Part shown: piece after piece, positions 1-10,168 of the stretch | Numbering within the stretch: the stretch's first letter is position 1 | Layout of the letters: each line of letters begins with the position of its first letter | Origin: Scilla litardierei | Lineage: Eukaryota > Streptophyta > Magnoliopsida > Asparagales > Asparagaceae | Length of the DNA stretch: 64,000 nucleotides | NCBI GenBank assembly: GCA_030789695.1 | Contig: CM061138.1 | Span: 20,222,214-20,286,213 of the forward strand | Direction: 5' to 3' | Made by a program: the position numbers and the translations under genes | The notes under the pieces: model-generated | The model's database searches: none | Told to the model about the DNA's origin: nothing | What the model saw: the letters and a program-made list of their open reading frames with translations, nothing else

Positions 1-367
1 GTCATTTGTGATCATGAGTGTGCTCATCCGGATCACAATGGCTAGCCTAGTCGGACCCTTGTTTTCGTGTTTAGCCTGACTTGTCCCGCCGCTCGGTGTA
101 TGCACGACACGTTGGTTTGGGTCAGGACGTAGACTACATTCTTGGTTAGACTTACGTCGATGCTCGGAGGATGAGACAATGGTTTTAGTCAGGTCAAGAT
201 GTCAATCAAGAAATCGGTTTCTATAAGATTGACATGTCACGGCTTGATTGTAGCTCAACAACCGTAACACGTTTCTTACAGTTGCCAACTCCTAAAACAA
301 GGGGGGCTACGATTTATCTTGAAGAAGATTATTATCGTATTTGACTTAGGTATAGTCGATGGACTTA

Positions 368-530
368 CACAGTCATGAATCGACTCCTTGCGGTCCAGCG
401 GACGCGGCCAGGGAATTGACTAAGCCATGACCACTTAGTACCCAGTCTAGTTAGGTTGGTCCAGCAAACTTAGCCAATCACATTGACCGACATCATGATC
501 CATTGAAGGAGTTTTCATCAATTTTATGTT
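368..530. repeat. conserved non-coding block, copy 1
   Basis: The block has the core 'cttgcggtccagcgg' then 'cggccagggaattgactaag', and ends near 'atcatgatccattgaagga'. The same block occurs at about 41,826-41,995 and 62,426-62,595, in sequence that is otherwise much less conserved. No open frame runs through it on either strand. Its function is unknown. Confidence 0.8.
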
Positions 531-1679
531 CGTCCAAACAACTAAATGGCTTTTAATTAAGAAAACTAGTAAATCCTTATCAACTAGTGGATCCTAAAAT
601 TCGAGTTTTTATGGATTGGTTGAACAACTTTTATTAAGTCCTTATCAACTATAAGGTTCATTCGTTCAACGTGCTACCCCAATCTAATTAGGATTTTATA
701 AAACAATTTACAACATTTTTCAAATATAGTGTTTTGTGAAAATCATCAATTAAACGATTTATTGAAATGATTTACAATCAAAGGGACTACCCTAATCTGG
801 TATTAGGTTTTGATGTTGTTTTTGTTTATAAAACATAACATGTCACTAGCTTATTAAAATTTCATCTCATAAAATTTTAAATATTTAATGGCTAACCTAA
901 TAAGGTTCATGAATAAATTATTCAACATGTCCATTAAAAGAAAATGAAATAACAGATTTATCCGCATAAATAAAAGTTTCAATTAGTGACATATAATGAA
1001 AATTTGCAAGTTAAAAATTATCTACATAATAAATAACACGCAAACCTAAAATTTAACAATTAAATTTAAAGATCAAAATTTAAAGCTTCAAATCATTTTA
1101 TCACATAAAACTAGGTATCATAAAATTATCAAATAATTTTAAAACCTAGGCTTTAAAATTTTAATCAATCAGTTCTAAAATTAAAATAGCGCATAAATAA
1201 TTTAGAAACATATATGTAATTTAAACGAAACTAATTTATCTTTTCATCTTATGAAAATAAAATATTTCTAATTTACATATCCACTAAAGCAATTTTAAAA
1301 CACTTTTAAAATCATTAGAAATTGATTTACAAGCTTTCAAATAAAGTTTTTAAAAATTTCTAACCTTTATGTAATTTAAGAAAATTAAATTTCCAAAATA
1401 AAATATTCCTTAAAGTTACATAAACATTTAAATGCTCGAAAAATATTATATCTCGTAAAAAAACACTTTTATAAAGCATTTAAACATTAGAGACCCATTT
1501 AAAATTTATCGCATAAAATTAAATCGTCTTAAAAAAATTCCGTGTTGTAAAAATAATTTTTAAAACACAAAACAATTTTAAACTAATTTTAACATAAAGC
1601 TAAAATAGTTCGTATGTTGAAAATTAAGCAATTTTAAAGATTTAAAATGTCGCTATAATAGATCTATAGCATAACCGTG

Positions 1680-1691
1680 GCTCTGATACCA
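1680..1691 (-). other. primer binding site of LARD-1
   Basis: The plus strand reads GCTCTGATACCA. The minus strand TGGTATCAGAGC is complementary to the 3' end of plant initiator tRNA-Met. It lies one base from the LTR edge, so the element is read on the minus strand and the LTR to its right is the 5' LTR. Confidence 0.9.
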
Positions 1692-2190
1692 CTGTTGGGG
1701 TTTTGTCGGACCCTCAGAGCTCGGGTCTGTGTCCGTCCTAAGTCGGACGGACCACATGGGCTTAAAACGCAGCGGAAAAACAAAAACAAAAACTTTTAAG
1801 CTAGCTAAACTATTTAGCTAGGCTCTGAGGGAGCCAGAACCTAGCCCGATCTATGCCAACTTGGGGTGGATCTGACCACCCCAAGAGGGTTCTATTCTAA
1901 AGCGACTAATTAAATCTATACTAAAATTACTTAACAACATACCCGGAATCTTGGCCCTGGAGCAGGCAAGATGTACCGCACCGTCTTCTGAAGCTCCTCG
2001 TAGCCGAGCCGCCTTGACTCGATCCGCCTGAGCCGCCTCGCACCATCGAACCGATCCGCCCGAACCGACTTTCACCTCTGAGCCGATCACACGAGGTAGA
2101 AAGTTTCACTTGAGTAGAACCCGCGTCTTAGATGTCTGGATCCAAATCCAAACCCCCTTCGTAGTCTTGCTAGAACTACTCCGGAGAATA

Positions 2191-2205
2191 GGGGGGGGGG
2201 GAGAG

Positions 2206-2251
<46 letters not shown>
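2191..2251. repeat. G-run and (GA)n microsatellite
   Basis: A run of G is followed by about 40 bases of GA dinucleotides inside the LARD-1 LTR. LARD-2 lacks it at the matching place, so it is a private expansion. Confidence 0.95.
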
Positions 2252-2253
<2 letters not shown>

Positions 2254-2340
2254 AGTTTAGTCGCCGATCGAGCTTGATCTAAAAGTCGGGAGCTACTCGA
2301 TCGAGGACTTGGTGTGTTTTTCAACGAAGAGAGTGCACCC

Positions 2341-2352
2341 CTATTTATATAG
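2341..2352 (-). promoter_or_regulatory. TATA-like box of LARD-1 LTR
   Basis: The minus strand reads CTATATAAATAG, a good plant TATA box in the element's own direction. The same position in the LARD-2 LTR (about 57,890) has an equivalent TATATAAATAGGGG, which supports it as the LTR promoter core. Confidence 0.55.
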
Positions 2353-4085
2353 GGAGTTGGCACTCACTCTTTCGTTGTGAGCAATGTGGGACTTTTGCAA
2401 ATGAGAGGAAAAATCAATTAAGCCAATTTAGCTTAATTTGTAGTTTAAGTGAGCTTTTCATAAAAGCAAACTTTAACTAATTTATTCTCTTCGCTCATTA
2501 AACTTTAGACACCAAACAAGCTATCAATCCGAAGGGCTTCGAATGGTGAACGCGTAGGAACCGACGGCGCCGAATTTTGACTTCGTTTGACCCCTCAAAC
2601 AATTGCCCAAAGTTGGGCAAATAATCGTTTTTCGTAGCCGTCATTTGGGGTTTCAAAAAACCCCAAATGACTTAAGTTGCGGGTGCGCCCGCCCAAGGAG
2701 AGCAAGGGCGGGCCGCTGGCCCGCTGTGCAGCGGGCGTGCGCCCGCTGCAGCCAGCGGGCTGCGCCCGTTTGTCCTTGTATATGTGCTTGTTAGCCCAGT
2801 GGGTCTAACCCACTTCGCCTTGGACTGTTTTCGCGTTTCCGGGATCGTTTGAGCTTCGATTTGGACGCGGTTTGAATCTGTGTTTAGACCGGGACGATCC
2901 CGTCATCCAGGTAACCCTTTCCAATATATTTGTTCCTACTAAATTTCTCGTAACCAATTTACGACACGTTTAATCATAGTTTACATCAAATGCAACATTT
3001 GTCCGTATTGCTATTGCGGCTAATTTTCACAACAAGCTTTGTGAATATCAAAATTTTCAACATCATCAAATGATTCTCTTTCTCAATTAATCTTCCTATT
3101 ACTAAGACACGAAGACTACTCGGTGTGAGACCCTACAGCCTGACCTTACTACAGGTTGGGGCTCGGAACCCCTAGACGACGGTCACTACGAGCAGTAGCT
3201 GTCGTCCCTGTTTTAGAATCATCATAACGTGATCGACCCCTTGACAAAAGCATCATTGGGTTTACATTGGCTGTTTCAGTGATGAATGCCGTTAGCCATA
3301 GTCCCTTCGTCAAGACTGTGTTCCTGTTGGCCTAGGGTATGGTTTACTGTCAACCCTATTAGACAACATTGGTCAGTATACGACGATCTTTGTTATATAC
3401 ACGTTGTACTTCTTACAACGTAACCCGACCGAGGATTAACACAAAGATCGTACTGAGCCTGTAACACTAACTTCCCTTTAACGAAAGTGACGAATCCCAT
3501 CTTAGCCATCTACTTGCCTCGAGAGCTTCGGGTGCAGCTCAACCTAAGATCTTTCAGTAGGCATAGCCTCGAAGCTAGATCACATGTCTACGCTACACGG
3601 TTCGCTCACAGGTTCGTACAAATGACTTCAGGTCATAAGGACAAGTTAACATATCATCACCCTACAGTTATTAAAGACAGTTTAGTTAAAGTTAACCATT
3701 TAATAACTCTAATTTGGTCGTTCAGTGAACTCATTCTCCAATGAGCACCTGTGTCTCGTCTCTGACTTCACCAAGTCTAATGACTATAAGATCATCATTA
3801 CCCTAAGGTAAGACTAAGACACAGTGGTCTATCCGATGTGTCTATATCCAGTTATCGACACATCTATGACCACGAACCGTTTAAGACTTACGTTTATATT
3901 CGGTCGCTTGCTTACTCATAATCGAGATCTCATCTAGATACGTAAGGACCTAACTATAAGTCTATGGATATTATCTAAGTATATTAATACGAACGATTCT
4001 ATACTTATGATAATATGTACCATATACAGTATGAACAAGACGTATACTTATGATAAATTGCCTTATGGACATATATTCTCCTACA

Positions 4086-4711
4086 TGTGCGAGGGATGCG
4101 TGGTGATGACAATGATAGGAAGATGATGAGGTGAGATGATGGTGATGCGGATGATGATGAAGTTTACAAAAAAGAAGGTGGAGGTCAGGTGAGTGCTTTT
4201 TGGCATCTCTTGCTTAAGCATTTCCTCTTCCTTTACACAATATGCGATGAGCTCATACAGAGACCAAGTCTCTTCCTTCAGATTGTAGCCCACCTTAAAC
4301 TGGCCAAATTGTGATGGAAGAGATATTAAAACAAAATGCACTAGTAGGTCCTCATAGAGGTCTAGCTCAAGTGCTGTCAACCTTGAAGCAAGTTTAGACA
4401 TATTCAATATATGCTCCATGATGTTCCATTTACCTTCATATTTCATTGAAGTTAGTCTTGTTAAGAGTGTACTAATCTCACGCTTTTCAATCACGACAAA
4501 AGCTCTTTTCAAGCTCAATAAGGAACCATTTAGCCGTGGTAATTTTGTCTGAAATAATGCCACTGGGATTTTCTGGAATGGCATTCGTCACAAGCATTAG
4601 GCACACGCGATTTGATCTCTTCCACTCTTCCAACTCCCTCATTTCATCAGAGGTACTATATTAAGTGAGTGGTGGAGGACTATAAGTCCTTAATGATAGA
4701 TCAAGATCCAT
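4086..4711 (-). pseudogene. copia gag remnant (interrupted)
   Basis: The start codon is at 4711 on the minus strand and reads MDLDLSLRTYSPPPLT before a stop. The frame is then restored as 'EEWKRSNRVCLMLV', a typical N-terminus of plant copia Gag. The longest open part, below 4584, contains 'KYEGKWNIMEHILNMSKLAS' and 'DLLVHFVLISLPSQFGQFKV', which match the UBN2/gag capsid region of Ty1/copia polyproteins. In an intact element Gag would coat the RNA in a virus-like particle. The frame is broken by an internal stop and at least one frameshift, and the 3' side is cut off by LARD-1 before any zinc knuckle. No function is expected. Confidence 0.75.
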
Positions 4712-4759
4712 GACTGCGAGGATTATCAAAAGATTCTCCTTCCATGCCTAGCGAGGACT

Positions 4760-5260
4760 ATGGTCAATAGAAACCCTAGCAGGTGGCCATCCAAGTGGGC
4801 GGTCGTCGCCGCCCCCCTCCCTCGCATCCGGCGCCGGCAGGGGGCCGATGCCGTTGTCTTCCAACAGGAGGCGGCAGAGCACCGCTCCCTTTCTCACCTG
4901 AAGCAGGTGCGGGGAGCACTGGCTTTTCCCAGCGAGGGGGCTTTTCCGCTCTACCGACAGTGGGGAAGCCCCCCTTCTGATCGCCGACTGGGGGGGGGGG
5001 GGACCGGGCGCCCCCTCTGGGTACCGAATGGCGGCCGCAGGGCACCTCCCCTCCCCGATTGCGACTGGGGGCGGTGGGTGCCGCCCCCTCTGTAGATCTG
5101 CGGCTGGCCCTGACTGGGGCCTGCTCTTCCGACGGAGGGGGGCGACTGGGAGCGGTGGGTGCCGCCCCCTCTTTCCCTGCAGCAGGCATCGGATCTGCCG
5201 GAGCCGCCCCCTCTTGATATGTGTCGGGCGGGCCGCCGGCGATATATGGTTAGATGTTTT
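4760..5260. other. GC-rich leader of copia-0
   Basis: This tract rich in C and G runs lies between the PBS and gag. A near-duplicate 'gagcggtgggtgccgccccc' type unit occurs around 5068 and 5150, and CTGCAG occurs near 5178. The several overlapping frames here are proline, glycine and arginine rich on both strands and reflect base composition. The other copia elements in the window have similar GC-rich leaders. Confidence 0.6.
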
Positions 5261-5386
5261 TTAAAACATGAAAAAATAGATTAAAAACCCATAAAACATC
5301 CAGATCTGAGTTCAAACAGATTAAAAATCCTATTTTTATCAGATCTACGCATTGAGCATGCAAAATCATAAGATCCAGACATATAG

Positions 5387-5398
5387 GCTCCGATACCA
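5387..5398 (-). other. primer binding site of copia-0
   Basis: The plus strand reads GCTCCGATACCA. The minus strand TGGTATCGGAGC differs by one base from the usual initiator-Met PBS and lies two bases from the LTR edge. Confidence 0.8.
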
Positions 5399-5400
5399 CT

Positions 5401-5879
5401 TGAAAGAACTAAAGATCTAGATGTGTAGTCATGCTGAATCTTAAAACGTTACCTTCTCTGATAGAAATCGTACCTGAATCCATGAAGATGATGATCCGAT
5501 GACGCATCGGACGATCTTCCAGATTCACACGAATCAACCGTTTGAGAATTCCTTTGCCATTCTTACGATTTCTCTTCTAGCGACGAGACGTAGAAAAGAC
5601 GGCTCCCTTGTTCGTGTGTTCCGGGGATCATGACCGCATATAAATTGGTTAGTCTCCTTAGCCATATGGTTTCTAATTCGGCCCATCAACGAATTGAAGC
5701 CTAATTGTCTCTACACATAAAAGCCCACAACCTATTTGACTCATTTAAGCCCACTTAACCACATAAATGAGATCACTTATACAACGGGCTTCATCTGAGA
5801 GTGTAGCATATATATAATTATACTTGCATATTAGCCCAACATTGGATTAAGATCCAACTATGTTGGATAAGTTCCAACA
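5401..5879 (-). repeat. LTR of copia-0
   Basis: This 479-bp segment begins TGAAAGAAC on the plus strand and ends TTCCAACA. On the minus strand it starts TGTTGGAACTTATCC, a classic copia LTR start. The partner LTR is outside the window, so the boundary rests on the PBS and the TG...CA ends. Confidence 0.75.
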
Positions 5880-6985
5880 AGAGGATGATGTTGGGTGATT
5901 GAGGAGAGATGGCGACTGAAGGTGGCATCATGCGGTGTTGGTCGCCAGAAGGGCATGGCAGCGGAGCCGGCGGTCAAGCGTGGGGAGAAGGAAGCAGAGA
6001 GAGCGGGCTATGTGTGAGAGGGGGAGAGAGAAGACACTGGGATAGAGGGAGGTGCATGTTCTCAAATTGGGGGGGGGGGGGGGGTGGGGGTGTGTGTGTT
6101 GGGGGTGTGGTTAAATGGGAAAATAACATTAAATAAATTTAAATTTCAATCACTTAATTTGAAAAAATAGGGTAGATAGAGTTGATGTTTAGTTGGGTGT
6201 AGTTAGCATATGTGGGTTAGCTGGGGGAATTAACCCGCAGAGATTTAGGAGATGATATTATGGAAGTTAATTTCGGTTTTTAGTTTAATTAATTTTCAGT
6301 TTTCTGGTTTAGAATAAGTTTTCAGAAAAAATCTTGAGAAGTTACTATAAATTCTGGAACATTAGTGGTTATTTTCCAAATTTATCGAACCACAGAATGG
6401 CCCATTTTGAGGTTAAAAGTGTTAACGGTGTTTGGGTTACGGGTTTCGAATGAAGTTGACTTCAAAAAAAAATAGAAACAATGTAACATTGACGGAAGAG
6501 AAGGACTATATGCACCTTAAAAATGAGTTGTTTGTGATGATTAGCTTCACTTTTGGATATATTGTGTATTCGTCTCTTTCGAAATCAGGTTTCATGTGTA
6601 TTCGGCTCCGCCGGATAGGTGCAGGACTCTAAAATTTGGCCGGTGCCTGCGGAAGATTATATTAGACGCATACAGTTGTCCGTTGTGAGTCAGACCGGCT
6701 TTTCAGTCCCACGGAAAATGGCGCGTAGCATGGATGGTAAAAAATCCCAGCACCAATGAATGGCAAAATGGCTACATTAAAATTAGCCCAGTATCTACTT
6801 GTTGGCCCAATATGCCCAAAAGAGGCTCCAATGAGAACACCCTGAGCAACCTACAGACAGAACCGCAATCGCCAGCTCAGCAACCACTTCCTCTCTCTCT
6901 CGCCCCCCCCTCCCCGAACAACAACTGAAACCCCTCAGGTTTGATTCTTCCCCCAAATCTCTACAGATCTATTTCCCCCAAAACC
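5880..6985. other. intergenic and promoter-side region of the DENND6-like gene
   Basis: I see no convincing gene here. It contains a poly-G/GT tract (6068-6115) and AT-rich DNA. The last ~120 bases (from about 6860) are rich in CT and C and resemble a plant 5' leader. I cannot fix a transcription start or a clear TATA box. Confidence 0.5.
6068..6115. repeat. poly-G / GT simple repeat
   Basis: About fourteen G are followed by GT and G runs. It could form a G-quadruplex, but it is just as likely plain simple-sequence DNA. Confidence 0.9.
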
Positions 6986-7024
6986 ATGGGCCATCAAATT
7001 CACACCAAAATCCAAATCCAATAA
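6986..7024 (+). promoter_or_regulatory. upstream ORF in the DENND6-like 5' leader
   Basis: An ATG in strong context (aaaaccATGGgc) opens a 12-codon frame, MGHQIHTKIQIQ, ending at TAA 7022-7024. That is 19 bases before the main ATG and in another frame. If the transcript starts upstream of 6986 (the CT-rich stretch from about 6860 suggests so), scanning ribosomes meet this ORF first. It could reduce translation of the main protein. Confidence 0.5.
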
Positions 7025-7043
7025 CCCAGCACCGCCGCGGGCC

Positions 7044-8449
7044 ATGACCCCCACCACCGGCGGCGGCGGCGGTGTCAATACCGTCACCGCCGCCGGCCTC
7101 CGACGCTGGGTGCTGGGATTCTGCATCATCCGCTTCGACCTGGAGCAAGGCCAGACCGTCGAAGAGTGCTACCCTCCCGACTCCTTCACATCCGACGAGC
7201 AGCTCCTCATCGCGTTCTCCTCTTTCCCCGACTCCATGCACCACCTCTCCGGCCACCACCGCCGCTCTTCCATCAACGACTCCCTCTTCACCTTCCGATT
7301 CCCAAAAAATTCGTTCAATTCGACGAATCCTTCTTTCGCATACGGCTACGTCTTCAACCGCCAGCGGCACGACGACCGCCTCCCACGCGGCGGCGACCAG
7401 CGGTCGGTCGTCATCCTCACTCATTTCCCCTGCTCATCCGTCTTTAGGCCCCTCATCCAGATCCTGGGCCCCCTCTGCTTCGACGTCGGCCACCGCAAAG
7501 CGTTAGACCTCGTCGCACGCCACGTTGCCTCCTGGCCACCGCCAGGCCCGCCGGGATCCACCATGGACCTCCCGATCGCATCGGCCTCACTCAAAGCCCG
7601 GCTCCCTCCTCCCGATTCGATCTTCGCCGACGCCCGGCTCTTTCATTCGTTCCGCGGCCTCCTCCTTCAACTCTGGCTCCTTTGGGAGCTCATGATCGTC
7701 GGCGAGCCTGTCCTTGTTATCGCTCCGACTCCGACTCTTTGCTCTGAAGCTGTCACCGCCCTCCTCAGCATTGTTTCTCCATTGACCGTTTCCATCGATT
7801 TCAGGCCCTATTTCACCATCCATGACCCTGATTTCGCCAGGCTGAATTCATTGCAGCAGGGGCAGAAGTTTCCGCCAATGGTGATTGGGGTTACCAACCT
7901 CTTCTTCTTGAAATCCCTAGGCAGTATTCCTCATGTTGTATCGGTCGGGACGCCCCCCAATACGAATGCGGCGGTGAATTCGGGTGGAAAGGTCACTTCT
8001 TTGCCGGCGCTGCAGCCGGCAGCGGCCGGGAAGAAGTTTTCTCCTGCGATTTTTTTGAATGCAGTGAAGATGAGGAGGGATGGCCCATTGAGCTTAATGA
8101 CTCAGCATAAGGAAGCTGTTTGGAGCAGTTATTCGCCCACAACAAAGCCAGATACTGCCGTGCTCAATAGGCTTGTGGATGCTGGGGCAGCGCAGAGGAT
8201 CGAGGAGTCGATGGCGGTTGTGAATAATGATATACTGAGACGGCATTTCGTGGAGCTGACCACCAATTTTCTCGCGCCCTTCGGGCCGTATTTGCGGCCA
8301 ACTACTCCCTTGGAAGGGAGCTCGCCATTTGTGGAGCCTCCTCCTTTGCCCTCATTTCGGGTTGATGAGTTCCTTGGTGGGTTGGCAGCGAGAGGGCCGG
8401 GGAAGTTCTTGGCAAAGAGAATGAGGTCCAATTGGCTGGACTTGTACAG
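7044..8449 (+). CDS. DENND6: DENND6/FAM116-like DENN-domain protein, exon 1
   Basis: This is coding exon 1 of 3 (468 codons plus two bases). The N-terminus has a short Gly run, then GLRRWVLGFCIIRFDLEQGQ, VEECYPP and FSSFPDS, the hallmark opening of the DENND6 (FAM116/AFI1-like) family. The exon covers the uDENN and central DENN parts. DENN proteins are Rab GTPase exchange factors; animal DENND6 acts on Rab14 in endosomal recycling, and a membrane-trafficking role in the cytosol is inferred here by family. The start is the first in-frame ATG (gggccATGa). The exon ends TAC AG|gtgtgagt, a good donor; reading through would stop at 8459. Joined to exon 2 the split codon gives Arg and the frame stays open. 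Exon 1 is GC-rich against its AT-rich surroundings. No inactivating change is seen. Confidence 0.88.
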
Positions 8450-8537
8450 GTGTGAGTGATACGCGTTTGAAGCTGACATGTTTGAATCTTGTGTTTCATG
8501 GCTTATGTTGATTGGTCCCTGGTGTTTGTGCTTTTAG
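8450..8537 (+). other. intron 1 of the DENND6-like gene (88 bp)
   Basis: It runs from GTGTGAGT to TGTGCTTTTAG. It is short, T-rich before the acceptor and of normal plant type, phase 2. Confidence 0.85.
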
Positions 8538-8730
8538 ACGCTTCTTGGAAGGACAAAATTTTGTGCCATGGTTTCAGAGCAAGCGAGCTGCTGCTGAACA
8601 AGAACAACGGAGATTGTATAGGCAGGCTCGATTGAACTGTGACATACAGAAGCTAATATCGAAAATGTCTGAAGTGGAGATCGTTGATTCCTTTAATGCT
8701 ATTGAGCGGCATTTACTTGCAGAGATACAG
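8538..8730 (+). CDS. DENND6: DENND6/FAM116-like protein, exon 2
   Basis: This 193-nt exon reads RFLEGQNFVPWFQSKRAAAE and then CDIQKLISKMSEVEIVDSFN, followed by AIERHLLAEIQ. This is the characteristic conserved C-terminal (dDENN-like) stretch of the family. It ends ATA CAG|gtactgtt in phase 0. Together with exon 1 it makes 533 complete codons. The next coding exon is 17.8 kb downstream. Without it, translation into the intron would stop after a few codons (MAIERHLLAEIQ followed by VLFF-stop). Confidence 0.9.
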
Positions 8731-8940
8731 GTACTGTTCTTTTAATCATTTTTTTTTGCATAAATGTGTTATTTAACTTTGTGTTTGCAGATTTGAACTC
8801 GTGCTTATAGCATTTTAAGCAGTTGAACTATTCCTGGAATCCATAGCCCCCCTTGTGCATTAAATATACAACAACATTAGCTCATTCTAATTCCCATTGA
8901 TACCTGCACTACGCACCGTAGTTCTGTTGGTTTTTCAGAT

Positions 8941-9152
8941 AAATTATTCAAAATCATCTTTAACTTCCATGCTTTTGTCAAAAGACTCAAAACTACCTTT
9001 ATGTTTCCAAATTATTCAATTAAGGAAAACCACGTTAAACTTTAGTCAAAACTATCATGAACTTTATGTTTTGGGATAGATTTAAATAATTTAGAAACAT
9101 AAAAATAGTTTTGACAGAAGTAGCAAAAGTTAAAGGTAGTTTTGAATAATTT
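8941..9152. mobile_element. foldback MITE (about 212 bp)
   Basis: Arms of about 75 bases are inverted copies of each other: 8941 'aaattattcaaaatcatctt' against the reverse complement of the sequence ending at 9152. The loop is about 55 bases. One small indel and several mismatches separate the arms. There is no coding capacity. I cannot define a target duplication, so the superfamily is open. Confidence 0.7.
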
Positions 9153-9540
9153 ACCTTTTTTAGATAGATCCGTAGGTTAGGTTGCAATATTTGCATGTAT
9201 ATACTATTGCTAGGGGACATTTATTTTTGTAAGGGAACTTGGAGACTGGTCCAAGGAAACGAAATGAACTGAATACATGGAAATGAGGAAATCCAAAAAT
9301 TAAATTCTGTAATCATAACGCCATCAAAGAATGTTTAAAACCATGGAAATTATTGAAAACTTCAAACAAAACATGATCTACAAAGCAAAGGAAAGGAACT
9401 GAGCGTCTATTGAGGCTAAACCTAAAGCATTTCAAAACTTCTGTAAGAAGCTGGAACTAAAGAACTGAAGGCTGTTTTGACTTTCTAAGACAAGGGGAGA
9501 GCTGAGCTGAGATAATTGCCTTCTAGGCATGGAAGTATTA

Positions 9541-10165
9541 GGGCATGTTCTTTTCTCAGAATGTGGCTGAGAAAGTGGGGTTTTCCCATCTACTATTCCT
9601 TGGATTCCTATGTTACTTTCTTAAGGAGTGTTCTTTTGGGCGAAATGGGAGTTTGGCTTCGTACGCCCTCGTGGCGGTGGCAAGAGAGATTCATGAGGTG
9701 CTTTGAAATCTCCGGTTTTTCCGGAGATTTCGTTTGATTCTCACCGGATGTGGGTCCCTCTCTCTCTCTCTTCCCACCAATCGAAGAACAACATACTGTT
9801 TTTTTGCTTTCGTTGTGCTGCAACGCATGAATAGCGTGGCCCCCTGCTATATGCACATTTGAGGGTGCCATTTCGTATTAATTATTAATTAAATAGTATA
9901 TTACTTAATTAATTTAGATTTAAGTAATTACTTTTGGTTTTAAAATAATAAATTAAATTTGAGTGGACTCCACACCACTTTCTTAATCCAACTTTCTTCA
10001 ACTAAAAGAACACACTACATGGAATGGGACTCACATTCAACTTTCCACCTCCACAATCCAACCCTACTTTCAAACAAAAGAACACCTTACATCAAGTTTC
10101 TCTCTTATCAGATTCCACACCCTCCAACTTTCCCACTTTTAACATTCCAACAAAACAACATGCTC
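9541..10165. mobile_element. Harbinger/Tourist-like MITE with TTA target duplication
   Basis: The left end is GGGCATGTTCTTTT and the right end is AAAACAACATGCTC, imperfect terminal inverted repeats (GRGCATGTTSTTTT). TTA stands on both sides (9538-9540 and 10166-10168), the 3-bp duplication typical of PIF/Harbinger elements. The body is 625 bp with no transposase. A perfect hairpin (GAAATCTCCGG / CCGGAGATTTC) lies near 9706-9732. Confidence 0.7.
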
Positions 10166-10168
10166 TTA

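Larger units (their letters stand above)
1..1692 (-). mobile_element. LARD-1 internal region (5' part, non-coding)
   Basis: This is the internal part of a minus-oriented LTR element that continues left of the window. It is AT-rich and I see no sustained reading frame. It ends at 1680-1691 in the reverse complement of an initiator-tRNA-Met primer binding site, followed by the LTR. It aligns in order with the internal end of LARD-2 (about 62,160-63,543). The shared landmarks are a 'gtcggacccttg..ttcgtgt' segment, a GC-rich block near 370-530, and a long A/T tract of 'atcgcataaa'-like words before the PBS. With no coding capacity but proper LTR and PBS, it is best called a LARD (large retrotransposon derivative). 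Confidence 0.75.
1693..4085 (-). repeat. LARD-1 5' LTR (about 2.4 kb)
   Basis: The LTR begins TGTTGGGG beside the PBS and ends CTACA before unrelated copia gag sequence. On the minus strand it therefore starts TGTAG and ends CAACA, in the TG...CA form. It aligns along its length with the LTR at 57,281-59,640. Shared segments include the 'gtccgtcctaagtcggacgg' region, 'ccaacttggggtggatctga', 'gtgagaccctacagcctgac' and the last ~80 bases, but the two copies are clearly diverged. It holds a GA microsatellite and a minus-strand TATA-like box near 2341. Short frames across it are GC-rich or low-complexity shadows, not genes. Confidence 0.8.
4086..5879 (-). mobile_element. Ty1/copia element, 5' end only (copia-0)
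   Basis: Reading the minus strand from the right, it has an LTR (5401-5879), a PBS (5387-5398), a GC-rich leader and then a decayed gag. LARD-1 has inserted into gag at 4085/4086, so the rest of the element lies left of the window. The order LTR, PBS, leader, gag, all in one orientation, supports one element. Confidence 0.75.

Noticed and set aside
4760..5264. Overlapping frames in the copia-0 leader
   Set aside because: GC-run artefacts on both strands.
5909..6136. 75-codon frame upstream of the host gene
   Set aside because: It runs into poly-G/GT simple sequence and has no family features.
7072..7506. Second plus-strand frame over exon 1 (144 codons)
   Set aside because: Ser/Pro/Thr-rich shadow of the GC-rich DENND6 exon in another frame.
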